Shown here one piece after another: positions 44,974-53,510 of a stretch of 64,000 nt of DNA. Positions within the stretch are counted from its first letter, which is position 1. Each line of letters begins with the position of its first letter. The notes beneath the pieces are model-generated. The model was not told the DNA's origin. It worked only from the letters and a program-made list of their open reading frames with translations, and did not search any database. A program made the position numbers and the translations under genes. Source of the stretch: Acidobacteriota bacterium (lineage in GTDB: Bacteria; Zixibacteria; MSB-5A5; GN15; FEB-12); NCBI GenBank assembly GCA_035529075.1, contig DATKXK010000014.1, positions 326,264 to 390,263 of the forward strand, in the 5' to 3' direction.

Positions 44974-46005
44974 ATGCGATTCGCGGAACCGATGAGCTTA
45001 CTGATCCTGATCGGCATTGCGGCCGTGGGTGTGTTTCTCTTCTGGGCGGTGGCGCGCAAGAAACACCTCCTGGCGCTGTTCGGCGATTTGCCCCTGCTGG
45101 TCAAGAATGCCCCGTATATTTCCTTTGCCAGGCAACGCACCAAGGCCGTGTTGCTGGTCCTGTCCCTTGCCTTCGTCGTCATGGCCCTGGCCCGGTTGCA
45201 GTTCGGCACTCACCTGGAGTTGCTGCAGCGCGAGGGCCTGGACATTATCGTGGCCCTTGACGTATCCAACTCGATGCTTGTCCGCGATATGAAACCCAGC
45301 CGGCTGGAGAAGGCCAGGCAGGAAATCCGCAGCGTCATTGACCGCCTGCAGGGGGACCGGATCGGCCTCGTGGCCTTCGCCGGTGAGGCCTTTGTCCAGT
45401 GCCCGCTGACGCTCGATTATTCGGTGGCCCGGATGCTGCTTGAAGCCATGGACAACAATTCGGTGTCGGTCCAGGGGACCTCGCTCTCTGACGCCATCCG
45501 GGTCTCTTCTGAGTCGTTCAGCCAGAAGGAAAAGAAACACAAAGTGCTGATGCTGTTGACCGACGGCGAGGACCACCAGGGCAGGGTAGAGGAAGCAGCC
45601 AAAGAAGCGCGCAAGGACGGGGTCAAGATCTACACCGTCGGGATCGGCAGCCCGGTAGGGGAACCGATTCCGATTCTTGATCGTAAAGGTAATCAGGTAG
45701 GGTTCAAGAAGGATGAATCCGGCGAAGTGATCGTCTCGCGGCTGGACGAGGCCACGCTGCAACAGGTGTCGCTGGCCACCGGCGGCAAGTACTACCATGC
45801 CACTGCCGGAGAAATGGAACTGGACAGGATATTTACCGAGATTTCCAAGCTGGAGAAAAAGGAGCTTGAAGGCACGCTGGTAACGCGCTATGATGATCGC
45901 TACCAGTGGCCACTTCTGATCGCCATGCTGTTGCTGGCGGGAGAGTTTTTCCTGCCCGAGAGGAAAAGGCCGCCGAGGAGTTCACAACATGTATCGTCTG
46001 TATAG
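44974..46005 (+). CDS. batB: BatB-like VWA-domain membrane protein
   Basis: 343 residues with the same layout as BatA: helices near 5-24 and 53-72, VWA domain with DVSNSM and LLTDGED, and a C-terminal helix (WPLLIAMLLLAGEFFL). BatA and BatB are tandem paralogues. Its end overlaps the BatC start by 17 bases. The tail after the last helix is short and basic (ERKRPPRSS). Confidence 0.9.
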   Translation: MRFAEPMSLLILIGIAAVGVFLFWAVARKKHLLALFGDLPLLVKNAPYISFARQRTKAVLLVLSLAFVVMALARLQFGTHLELLQREGLDIIVALDVSNSMLVRDMKPSRLEKARQEIRSVIDRLQGDRIGLVAFAGEAFVQCPLTLDYSVARMLLEAMDNNSVSVQGTSLSDAIRVSSESFSQKEKKHKVLMLLTDGEDHQGRVEEAAKEARKDGVKIYTVGIGSPVGEPIPILDRKGNQVGFKKDESGEVIVSRLDEATLQQVSLATGGKYYHATAGEMELDRIFTEISKLEKKELEGTLVTRYDDRYQWPLLIAMLLLAGEFFLPERKRPPRSSQHVSSV

Positions 46006-46708
46006 CGCTGTAACCATCGTGCTGGTGCTCTGCGTGCCCCCGGCCACTCATGCCGGGGACTACATTGATGCCGTCACGCTTGGCAATGAGGCGTACCGCC
46101 AGAAGGACTACGGGAAGGCGCTGGAGCAGTACCGTATAGCGGAGACCGAGATCCCGGAGTCGGCGGAGCTTGACTACAACCTCGGCGGCGCGCTGTATCA
46201 GCAGGGGAAGTACGAGGAGGCCGTCGAGAAATTTTCGCGCGCCCTGAACAGCACCGACCTGAACGTCGAAGCGGCCGGACAATATAACCTCGGCAATACG
46301 TACTTCCGCACGCAGGATTACCAGAATGCCATCCAGAGTTACCAGAAAGCGCTTGAAATTCGCCCCGACGACGTCGATGCCAAGTTCAATCTCGAACTTG
46401 CCCGCAAGATGCTCAAAGAGCAGATGAAACCGCAGGAGCAGGAACAACAGCAGCAACAGCAGCAGCAACAGCAGGAGCAGCAACAGCAGGACGAACAACA
46501 GCAGGACGAACAGCAGCAGGATCAGCAGAACGAACAGCAACAGCAGGAACAACAGCAACAACAGCAGGAGCAGCAACAGGATCAGCAGGAGATGTCACGC
46601 GAGGATGCTGAACGTATTCTCAATGCGCTGCGTGACGATGAGCAGGAGATTCAAAAACAGATTCGTCGGCACCGCGCAGCCGGCGAGTACGCCGGCAAGG
46701 ACTGGTAA
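45989..46708 (+). CDS. batC: BatC-like TPR protein with glutamine-rich tract
   Basis: 239 residues from the ATG at 45989, with GAGGAG nine bases upstream. A signal peptide (about 1-23) is followed by three TPR units (NEAYRQKDYGKALEQYRIAE, YNLGGALYQQGKYEEAVEKF, YNLGNTYFRTQDYQNAIQSY). Residues about 148-205 are almost only Gln, Glu and Asp. A charged helix (SREDAERILNALRDDEQEIQ) ends the protein. BatC proteins usually have an acidic or Gln-rich linker, but this tract is long. The tract is written in CAG/CAA triplets and could change length by slippage without breaking the frame. Confidence 0.88.
   Translation: MYRLYSAVTIVLVLCVPPATHAGDYIDAVTLGNEAYRQKDYGKALEQYRIAETEIPESAELDYNLGGALYQQGKYEEAVEKFSRALNSTDLNVEAAGQYNLGNTYFRTQDYQNAIQSYQKALEIRPDDVDAKFNLELARKMLKEQMKPQEQEQQQQQQQQQQEQQQQDEQQQDEQQQDQQNEQQQQEQQQQQQEQQQDQQEMSREDAERILNALRDDEQEIQKQIRRHRAAGEYAGKDW
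46432..46590 (+). repeat. CAG/CAA-rich triplet tract inside batC
   Basis: About 160 bases composed mostly of CAG and CAA codons with some GAG, GAA and GAC. Imperfect, with no long uniform run of one triplet. Confidence 0.85.
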
Positions 46709-46711
46709 GCA

Positions 46712-48526
46712 ATGAATCGTGTCGTCAGCGGATTGTGCGTAACCGTCGCGCTTTTCCTGTGCCTGGCGGCAACGCCGTCACCTGTCTGCGGACAGGATGA
46801 AATTCAGGTCGTGGTCTCAATCGACAGGGACACGATCGGTCTGGATGAGCAGGCCATCATCCAGGTGGAGGTGATCGGTGAGAGCCAGAACCTCCCGAAC
46901 CCCAAGCTGCCAACTCTGCCCATGTTCGAGGTATACTCGCAGGGCCGTTCCAGCAACATCAGTATCGTCAACGGCAAGGTGAGCGCCTCGGTTACCTACC
47001 GCTACATGCTCCTTCCGCTGGAGGCCGGGACGTTCCCTATCAGCGGGATCGCGGTGGTTCAGAACAACAAGCGCTACGAGGGGGGCACCTTGGAGATTAC
47101 CGTCCTGAAGACAGGAACGGGTACCGCGCCGGAACTTGAAGACCGCGCCGTGGACGCCACGGGACAGCGGCGTGATTACTTTATGGAAGCCATAGCGGAC
47201 AACGAGCGGCCGTTCGTCAACGAGCAGGTGACATTGACCCTCAAGATTTACTTTGCAGTCCAGACGTACGGGTCACCGGAACTGACTGAGCCGACGACGA
47301 CCGGCTTCTGGACCGAAGTACTCGGCAACGAAGCACCGTACTACCAGAAGATCAGCGGGCGCACGTACAAGGTGATCGAACGGAAATACGCGCTCTTCCC
47401 GACCCAGACCGGGAAGCTGACGATCGGCCGGGCTATGATCGGTGCCACCGTGGCCGCTCAGTCGCGCCAGCGTGACCCTTTCAGTGTATTCGGAATGTTC
47501 GGCCGGGGTGAAGAGATCACCATGCGGTCGCTGCCGATCCAGGTCGATGTTCGCCCGCTGCCGACCAAGAGTCGGCCGAAGGACTTTACGGGCACGATCG
47601 GCCAGTTCACTATCTCGGCGTCGGTTAACAGAACGGAGGTGGAGGTCAACCAGCCGGTCACGGTTGTCTTTTCGATAAACGGCGTGGGCAACATTAAGTC
47701 GGTGGCCGAACCGTTGCTGCCTGACCTCGAGGATTTCCGCGTCTATCGGGCGTCGACCCGCGAAAACGTGTCCAAACAGAATGACCGCATGGGCGGCACC
47801 AAGGTCTTCGAAGAAGTTTTTATCCCCAACAAGCCCGGGACGCTTACAATTCCGGCGGTGAGCTTCAATTACTTCGACCCGCAACGGGAGCGGTACCAGA
47901 CAGTCAGGACGAGACCCATCACGCTCCGGGTGCTCAAGCCGGAGGGGTACGTCCAGGGTGCCGACGTTCCCTACGTCTCGCCGGACATGACCGTCGGCTC
48001 GCGGGCGAGCGACATCCGATACATCAAGAGTGATATCGGCAAGCTGACTCCCGCCGGTCGTTTAATCGCCTTCACTCCACTGTACATGGTCGTTAATGCT
48101 CTGCCGGTGATGATCCTGGCCGGCACGGTGTTGCTGCGACGCCGGCGTAAACGACTGGCCGCCGACGTCGGTTATGCCCGCTCACGGGCGGCTTCGCGGC
48201 TGGCCCGCAAACGGCTGGCCAAAGCCAAAACGATGGCTGCCGTGGATACGGCCGGTGAGTTCTATGCCGAACTGTCGCTGGCCCTCATGTCGTACGTGGC
48301 TGACAAGCTGAATCTCTCCCCATACGGTCTGACCGCTCAGCGCCTGTCCGAACTTCTGGAAGAACAGTCGGCGGATCAACAGCTCGTTCAGGACATCGTT
48401 CGCTTCCTTGAGGAATGCGATTTTGCCCGGTTTGCCCCGGCGGCCACCTCGCAGGAAAAGATCGATCACGCCCTGCGACGGGCGGAGGACGTAATTGTAC
48501 GGATTGAAGGGGTGAGCTTTGAATAA
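46712..48526 (+). CDS. batD: BatD protein
   Basis: 604 residues. A signal peptide (about 1-28) precedes a large extracytoplasmic region of beta-domains (VVVSIDRDTIGLDEQAIIQV; later FTISASVNRTEVEVNQPVTV), one membrane helix near 450-475 (LYMVVNALPVMILAGTVLLR) and a cytoplasmic helical tail. This is the full-length BatD plan, unlike the two shorter relatives upstream. The ATG is 3 bases after the batC stop. The end overlaps the next gene by 8 bases. Confidence 0.9.
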   Translation: MNRVVSGLCVTVALFLCLAATPSPVCGQDEIQVVVSIDRDTIGLDEQAIIQVEVIGESQNLPNPKLPTLPMFEVYSQGRSSNISIVNGKVSASVTYRYMLLPLEAGTFPISGIAVVQNNKRYEGGTLEITVLKTGTGTAPELEDRAVDATGQRRDYFMEAIADNERPFVNEQVTLTLKIYFAVQTYGSPELTEPTTTGFWTEVLGNEAPYYQKISGRTYKVIERKYALFPTQTGKLTIGRAMIGATVAAQSRQRDPFSVFGMFGRGEEITMRSLPIQVDVRPLPTKSRPKDFTGTIGQFTISASVNRTEVEVNQPVTVVFSINGVGNIKSVAEPLLPDLEDFRVYRASTRENVSKQNDRMGGTKVFEEVFIPNKPGTLTIPAVSFNYFDPQRERYQTVRTRPITLRVLKPEGYVQGADVPYVSPDMTVGSRASDIRYIKSDIGKLTPAGRLIAFTPLYMVVNALPVMILAGTVLLRRRRKRLAADVGYARSRAASRLARKRLAKAKTMAAVDTAGEFYAELSLALMSYVADKLNLSPYGLTAQRLSELLEEQSADQQLVQDIVRFLEECDFARFAPAATSQEKIDHALRRAEDVIVRIEGVSFE

Positions 48527-49280
48527 AGCGGCCGCGTACCTTATAACGACCCTGGCCCTGGTTCTGGGTCAGGTCGCCTCGACCGCCGCTTCGCCGGACG
48601 AAGATTTCCGCGAAGCCAACCAGCTCTTTGAGACCAGGGAGTACGAACGCGCGATAACCCTTTACACGAGCATCGTGCAGCAGGGTCTGGAGTCACCGGC
48701 GTTGTATTTCAATCTCGGGAACGCCTACTTCAGGAACGGAGATCTGGGGCACGCTGTCCTTTACTACCTGAGGGCAAAGCGGCTTTCGCCCGGGGACGAT
48801 GACATCGCCGCCAACCTGCAATTCGCCAGGAGCTTCACGCGCGTTCAGATGGAGGGAGTCAGACTGAACCCGGTTCAGAGCCTGCTCGAGTCGATCCTCG
48901 AACCGTATCGACTCAACAGCCTGGCCTGGGCATCTTCACTGGTGTTCATCCTGGTCCTTTCACTGCTGACCGTGCGTTACGGCCTCGGCGTGTACAGCCG
49001 GGCTTTACGCTCCGCCGTGATCGCGCTGTTTTGCCTCCTGGTTGTCTTCTCTTCCCTGACCACTTTCAAGTATCGCAACGACTACCTGACCCACAGGGCG
49101 GTCGTGATCGCCGAGGACTGCTCAGTCCGAACGGGACCGTCGGACCAGTCCGATATCGAGCTTGAAGCCGCTCCGGGACTGGTCGTTGAGATTCTGTCTG
49201 AATCCAGCGACTACTTCAACGTTTTGTTTGAGAACAAACGCCGCGGGTGGATTCAGAAAGAACTACTCGCTGTCCTGTAA
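48519..49280 (+). CDS. batE: BatE-like protein with TPR and SH3-type domains
   Basis: 253 residues from a TTG start with GGGGTG just upstream. Signal peptide (AAAYLITTLALVLGQVAST), TPR helices (FREANQLFETREYERAITLY, YFNLGNAYFRNGDLGHAVLY), two membrane helices near 130-180, and a C-terminal bacterial SH3 domain (VVIAEDCSVRTGPSDQS to NKRRGWIQKELLAVL). BatE closes the Bat operon. SH3b domains often touch the cell wall. No terminator is evident after it. Confidence 0.85.
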   Translation: MNKAAAYLITTLALVLGQVASTAASPDEDFREANQLFETREYERAITLYTSIVQQGLESPALYFNLGNAYFRNGDLGHAVLYYLRAKRLSPGDDDIAANLQFARSFTRVQMEGVRLNPVQSLLESILEPYRLNSLAWASSLVFILVLSLLTVRYGLGVYSRALRSAVIALFCLLVVFSSLTTFKYRNDYLTHRAVVIAEDCSVRTGPSDQSDIELEAAPGLVVEILSESSDYFNVLFENKRRGWIQKELLAVL

Positions 49281-49312
49281 CGACTTAGACCACGCCGCCA
49301 TCCTTTATTTGA

Positions 49313-49341
49313 TTGACACCCTCTTGTAGATGGTCTATCTT
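49313..49341 (+). promoter_or_regulatory. Promoter of the flippase-like/corA pair
   Basis: TTGACA (49313-49318), a 17-base spacer and TATCTT (49336-49341). It lies 20 bases before the ATG at 49362. Confidence 0.75.
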
Positions 49342-49361
49342 GGTTGGCAACGCGATGAAAG

Positions 49362-50417
49362 ATGCGACAACGTATGGTGGGATTCTGGAAGAAAAAGCAG
49401 TTCTGGGGTGGCCTGATCGGGCTCGGGCTGCTGACCTTTTGCGTCAAAGACATTCGCGGCTCGGAGTTGCGCACGCTGCTGTCCCAAGTCAACCCTGGCT
49501 TTCTGGCAGCGGGACTGGTCATGTCTTTCTTCTTCCTCGTCCTGCGAGGTTTGCGGTGGAAACTGCTGGTCGGACAGCAAAACTCCATTACGAACCTGCG
49601 GGCCGTGACCCTGTATGCCGCCGGGCAGGTGCTCAACTCTGTGATGCCGGTCCTGACCGGACAGGTGGGCCGCCTGATCCTGTTTGCCCGGAAGGAGGGA
49701 CTGCGCAAAACGTTCGTGTTCTCCACCATGGTCCTGGAGATACTCTTTGACTCCCTCAGCCTGATAATTTTCGTCTTTTTCACTTCCCTGGTATTCCCGT
49801 TCCCCGACCAATACCGCTTTATCGGCTACATCGTCATCGTGTTGACGGCGGTCGTGATCCTGGGACTTTACGTCATTCTGCACTTCCAGAAGGGTCTGGA
49901 GGACTATGGTCGCAGGCGGCTGCGCGAGCGCTGGCCGGGTGCCCATATCACGGTCAAGAAGTTTATCCGTTCATTCATCAAGGGCATCGAGCTGCTTCGA
50001 TCTTCCCAGCACCTGGCCGGTAGTCTGGTCTATTCCGTAGCCGCCTGGGTCGCACATCTCCTGGCCATCTACCTGCTCTTCGAGGCCTTCGGCCTGCAGA
50101 TACGGTTCTCGGGAGCGGCCGCGGTCATGATTATCAACACACTGGTCCTCATGATCCCCATCACCCCGGGCAACGCCGGAACGTTCGAGGTCGCCGTCAG
50201 CACCACCATGTCGGCGCTGGCGGTCGGACGCTCCGATGCCGTGCTCTTTGCCCTGGCCCTGCACATCGTGGACATCCTGCCGATGTTCGTTCTCGGCTTT
50301 ATCTTTCTCCACGTCGAGAAGCTCTCGCTGCGCCAGCTTCGGAGGGAGCACGAACACGAGGTCATTCTCCGTCGCATCTCCGAGGAGGGCACGTTCATCG
50401 AGGAGGAAGTGGTGTGA
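49362..50417 (+). CDS. Membrane protein of the AglD/MprF-N (UPF0104) family
   Basis: 351 residues with about eight membrane helices. Family landmarks are LRGLRWKLLVG (near 66), LNSVMPVLTGQVGRLILFAR (near 91-110) and IPITPGNAGTFEVAV (near 267-281). Members of this family (the flippase half of MprF, and AglD) are thought to move or handle lipids or lipid-linked sugars. There is no catalytic lysyl-transferase half here, so phospholipid lysylation is not expected. Start at ATG 49362 or 49374; neither has a strong ribosome site. The stop overlaps the corA start by 4 bases. Confidence 0.85.
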   Translation: MRQRMVGFWKKKQFWGGLIGLGLLTFCVKDIRGSELRTLLSQVNPGFLAAGLVMSFFFLVLRGLRWKLLVGQQNSITNLRAVTLYAAGQVLNSVMPVLTGQVGRLILFARKEGLRKTFVFSTMVLEILFDSLSLIIFVFFTSLVFPFPDQYRFIGYIVIVLTAVVILGLYVILHFQKGLEDYGRRRLRERWPGAHITVKKFIRSFIKGIELLRSSQHLAGSLVYSVAAWVAHLLAIYLLFEAFGLQIRFSGAAAVMIINTLVLMIPITPGNAGTFEVAVSTTMSALAVGRSDAVLFALALHIVDILPMFVLGFIFLHVEKLSLRQLRREHEHEVILRRISEEGTFIEEEVV

Positions 50418-51382
50418 TCAGGTCGTTCTACTACCTTCCCGGCGAGGGTGTGCGGGCGCTGGAGGGCATCGCCGATTTCGACAAGCTGAGCGCGACCGAG
50501 CAGTCGGTGCTGTGGGTGGACATGAAAAAGCCGACCGATCAGGAATCCTACGTTCTTACGCACGACTTCAAGTTCCACCCGCTGGCCATCGAGGACGTGA
50601 TTTCCGAGCGATCGCGCACCAAACTCGACGACTACGAGCGATATCTCTTTCTCGTTTTCCCCATCGTGGATTTCGTCGGCCGGGAAGAGGGGCTTAAAAT
50701 CAGCGAGCTTGACTTCTTCCTGGGCGCCAATACCCTCGTGACGGTGCGCTACGACGATCACCGGATATTCGACTACCTGCACAACCGAGCCGAGCGGGAC
50801 GAACGATTGATCAGCCGAGGCGCGGATTACCTGTTTCATGCCATTATCGATACCGTGGTGGACAACTACAACGCCACGCTTGACATCTTCGAGTACGAGG
50901 TCGACCAGGTGGAGGACGACGTGCTGGGCGAGCACGATGAAGAGACACTCAAGTCGATCTTCACGCTTCGTCGCGATATCGTGCAGCTCAAGCGCATCGT
51001 CATGCCACAGAAAGAAGTGGTCAAGCTGATGTCCCGGCTGAACCACCCGCGTATCTCCGAGGGCCTGAGGGTCTATTTCTCGGACATCCATGATCACCTC
51101 GCCCGTACCAACGATATGGCCGACACCCACCGTGAAATCCTCAACTCCTCCCTGGAAATCTACTACTCGACGATATCCACCAAGACCAATGAGATCATCA
51201 AGGTCCTGACGATCCTGACGGCGGTCTTTATTCCGCCCACGTTTCTGGTTGGTCTCTGGGGAATGAACTTCCGCAACATGCCCGAGCTGGCAATAGAGCA
51301 CGGGTACTTTATCTCCCTGGTCGCTATCCTCCTGATCATGGTCGGGATGATCCTGTTCTTCCGCAGGAAAAAGTGGATTTGA
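50414..51382 (+). CDS. corA: CorA-family magnesium/metal transporter
   Basis: 322 residues from a GTG that overlaps the previous stop (GTGA) and follows GAGGAAG. A cytoplasmic alpha/beta domain with a long helix (VVDNYNATLDIFEYEVDQVE) leads to two C-terminal membrane helices. The selectivity motif GMN is present in LVGLWGMNFRNMPE, at the end of the first helix. CorA forms a pentamer that admits Mg2+ (also Co2+, Ni2+). The C-terminus is basic (FFRRKKWI), as usual. Confidence 0.95.
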   Translation: MIRSFYYLPGEGVRALEGIADFDKLSATEQSVLWVDMKKPTDQESYVLTHDFKFHPLAIEDVISERSRTKLDDYERYLFLVFPIVDFVGREEGLKISELDFFLGANTLVTVRYDDHRIFDYLHNRAERDERLISRGADYLFHAIIDTVVDNYNATLDIFEYEVDQVEDDVLGEHDEETLKSIFTLRRDIVQLKRIVMPQKEVVKLMSRLNHPRISEGLRVYFSDIHDHLARTNDMADTHREILNSSLEIYYSTISTKTNEIIKVLTILTAVFIPPTFLVGLWGMNFRNMPELAIEHGYFISLVAILLIMVGMILFFRRKKWI

Positions 51383-51437
51383 GAGGTCGGCGCAGGCGTA
51401 CCTGGAACTTTTCCGCCGGAAATTGTAGAAAAGCCTA

Positions 51438-51465
51438 TTGACAGAACTGCGTGTGGGTGTATATT
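51438..51465 (+). promoter_or_regulatory. Promoter of the tetR-efflux operon
   Basis: TTGACA (51438-51443), a 16-base spacer and TATATT (51460-51465). Confidence 0.8.
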
Positions 51466-51487
51466 AGATACCGGTCGGTAGGTATCT
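51466..51487 (+). promoter_or_regulatory. Operator for the TetR-family regulator
   Basis: AGATACC (51466-51472) and GGTATCT (51481-51487) form an outer perfect inverted repeat. TACCG and CGGTA (51469-51473, 51476-51480) form an inner one. The site starts right after the -10 box, where bound repressor would block transcription. This nested palindrome is typical of TetR-family operators and implies autoregulation. Confidence 0.75.
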
Positions 51488-51531
51488 AAAGACGCTGCCG
51501 GCGAAAAGGTTTCAAGACTGGGGAAAGCGGC

Positions 51532-52140
51532 ATGGCTAAGATCAGGCAAAGTCCCAAGCTGCCGGCGGAAAAGCGCCGGGCGCAGCTTTTGGCCTCGGCT
51601 CACAAACTCTTCATGAAGAAGGGGTATCGGAGCACGACGACCGAGGAAATCGCGCGGCACGCCGGACTGACCAAAGGCGCCCTGTACTTCCACTTCAAGA
51701 GCAAGGAAGACATCCTGATGGAACTGATGCGTGCCATCACGGCACACAACGAGGAGGTGTTCACGGCCCACCTGAAGCCCGGGATGAGCCCGGGCGAGTT
51801 TCTCAACCGGCTGTTCACCGTGCACCTCGGTCACCGCAGACCGCACTACGAGGACATGATCGCGCTGTGGCTGCAGGCGGTGCGTATCCCGCGCGTCAGG
51901 CGGCACCTCACCGGGCGCCTTGACCGCCTGGTCAAACTGTTCAGCACCTACGTCGACCCCGCCTGTGCGGGCAGCCGGAAAAGGTGTCGCGATCTGGCCG
52001 TGATGATGCTGGCCCTGGTCCACGGGCTGTCCGGGATACGAATGATTTCTCCGTCGCTGGTCGACCCGGACTCGCAGGTCAAACAGCTACAGACACTCCT
52101 GGATATGCAGATGAACCGAAAATCACGGAGCAGAGCCTGA
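51532..52140 (+). CDS. TetR-family transcriptional regulator
   Basis: 202 residues. The N-terminal helix-turn-helix is clear (AHKLFMKKGYRSTTTEEIAR, then AGLTKGALYFHFKSKEDIL, about 21-64). The C-terminal ligand domain is divergent, as usual. It is the first gene of an efflux operon and probably represses it from the operator at 51466-51487 until a toxic ligand binds. The stop overlaps the tolC-like start (TGATG). Confidence 0.93.
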   Translation: MAKIRQSPKLPAEKRRAQLLASAHKLFMKKGYRSTTTEEIARHAGLTKGALYFHFKSKEDILMELMRAITAHNEEVFTAHLKPGMSPGEFLNRLFTVHLGHRRPHYEDMIALWLQAVRIPRVRRHLTGRLDRLVKLFSTYVDPACAGSRKRCRDLAVMMLALVHGLSGIRMISPSLVDPDSQVKQLQTLLDMQMNRKSRSRA

Positions 52141-53510
52141 TGAAAGCAATGCGGCCACGTCGCGTGGCTACCCTAATGCCGATTCTGCTGATAACACTCC
52201 TGGCCGCCGGCCGGGGTCAGGCGCGCACCACGCTCACGATCGCCGATGCCCGCCAGCGGGCGCTGGCCTTCAACCGCATGTACCTCTCGGCACAGGAGGG
52301 GGTGGTCAAGGCGCAGGGCGACGTGCGCAAGGCTCGGGCCGGCGCCCTGCCCGATGTCAGCTTGAGCGGCCGCTATAACCGGAACCTGAAGCTGGGATCG
52401 ATGTTCTGGACGAGCACGGACGATCAGGGCATAGAGAAAACGACGGAGATTCGATTCGGCTTTAAGAACAATTTCGGCGCCTCCCTGACCCTCCAGCAGT
52501 CCATCTGGCAGGGAGGGAAGGTCTTCACTGCTCTCCGGATTGCCAGGTTGTACGGCAGCTATACCCGGGCGCAGGCCGAACAGACCAGAGCCGATGTGAA
52601 GTACCAGGCGGAGGTGCTCTTTTACGGCGCCATTCTCCAGGGCTCGGTTCTGGCGGTGCTTCAGAAGTCGTTTGAAGCCGCCAGCCGCAACCTTGAGGTC
52701 GTCGAGAAGTTTTACTCACAGGGGTTGGTGTCCGAATTCGAGTTGCTTCGGGCGCGGGTCGAGAAGTCCAACCTGATGCCGCGGATTCTCCAGTTGGAAT
52801 CGGAAGTCCGCCTGTCGGACAAGCGGCTGAAGTCTTTCCTGGGTATTGACCTCAATGAGGAAGTGGTCCTCATGGAGGAGCCGGACGACACCTCGCTGGC
52901 CGCATTGCTGCCTATGACGTTACTGGTTGACACAGCCCTTGGCCGGCGTCCGGAAATGCGGCAGCTCGATTATCTGACCGATATCTCGAAAAAAGCGATC
53001 AGCATAGCACGGGCCGACTACCTGCCGTCGCTGGCGGCCGTCTCTCAATATGACTGGCAATCGCAGTCGGACAAGCTTACCCTCCGGGAGAACATCAGCC
53101 GCTCCTGGACGGCCGGGCTGGTGCTGTCGGTTCCTTTATTCAGGGGCGGGCGGGTCGGCGGCGCCGTGGCTCAGGCCAAAGCCGACTATAATCAGACGAG
53201 GCTGGCCTCCGCGCAGATGCGCGATGACATCAGGCTGGAGGTCGAGGAGGCATATGATCGCATCAGGCAGGCGAAGAAGGCTCTCGATATCCAGGGCGAA
53301 ACCATAGCCCAGGCTGAAGAGGGCCTGAAGATAGCTAACCTTCGGTACGAGTCCGGGGTAGGCACGCAACTGGAAGTGCTGTCGGCCCAGGCGGCGTTGA
53401 CAGAGGCGCGCCGGGTCCGGGCCGAGGCGACCTTCTTCTTCCGGGAGGCCAAGGCCCGGCTGAAGCGGGCTACAACCGTAGACACAGATGAGGTGGATGA
53501 TTTGCCATGA
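52140..53510 (+). CDS. TolC-family outer-membrane efflux protein
   Basis: 456 residues from the ATG at 52140; the frame is open further up inside tetR, but the signal peptide (ATLMPILLITLLAAGRGQA) supports this start. Two repeats of long helices plus strands (LTIADARQRALAFNRMYLSA; later GLKIANLRYESGVGTQLEVL) are the TolC signature, and PLFRGGRVGGAVAQAKADY is the second strand-helix unit. It forms the outer-membrane duct for the adaptor and pump encoded next. It overlaps the adaptor gene by 4 bases (ATGA). Confidence 0.92.
   Translation: MKAMRPRRVATLMPILLITLLAAGRGQARTTLTIADARQRALAFNRMYLSAQEGVVKAQGDVRKARAGALPDVSLSGRYNRNLKLGSMFWTSTDDQGIEKTTEIRFGFKNNFGASLTLQQSIWQGGKVFTALRIARLYGSYTRAQAEQTRADVKYQAEVLFYGAILQGSVLAVLQKSFEAASRNLEVVEKFYSQGLVSEFELLRARVEKSNLMPRILQLESEVRLSDKRLKSFLGIDLNEEVVLMEEPDDTSLAALLPMTLLVDTALGRRPEMRQLDYLTDISKKAISIARADYLPSLAAVSQYDWQSQSDKLTLRENISRSWTAGLVLSVPLFRGGRVGGAVAQAKADYNQTRLASAQMRDDIRLEVEEAYDRIRQAKKALDIQGETIAQAEEGLKIANLRYESGVGTQLEVLSAQAALTEARRVRAEATFFFREAKARLKRATTVDTDEVDDLP

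Noticed and set aside
49362-50417. Full MprF (lysyl-phosphatidylglycerol synthase)
   Set aside because: Only the membrane flippase-like half is present; the synthase domain is missing.
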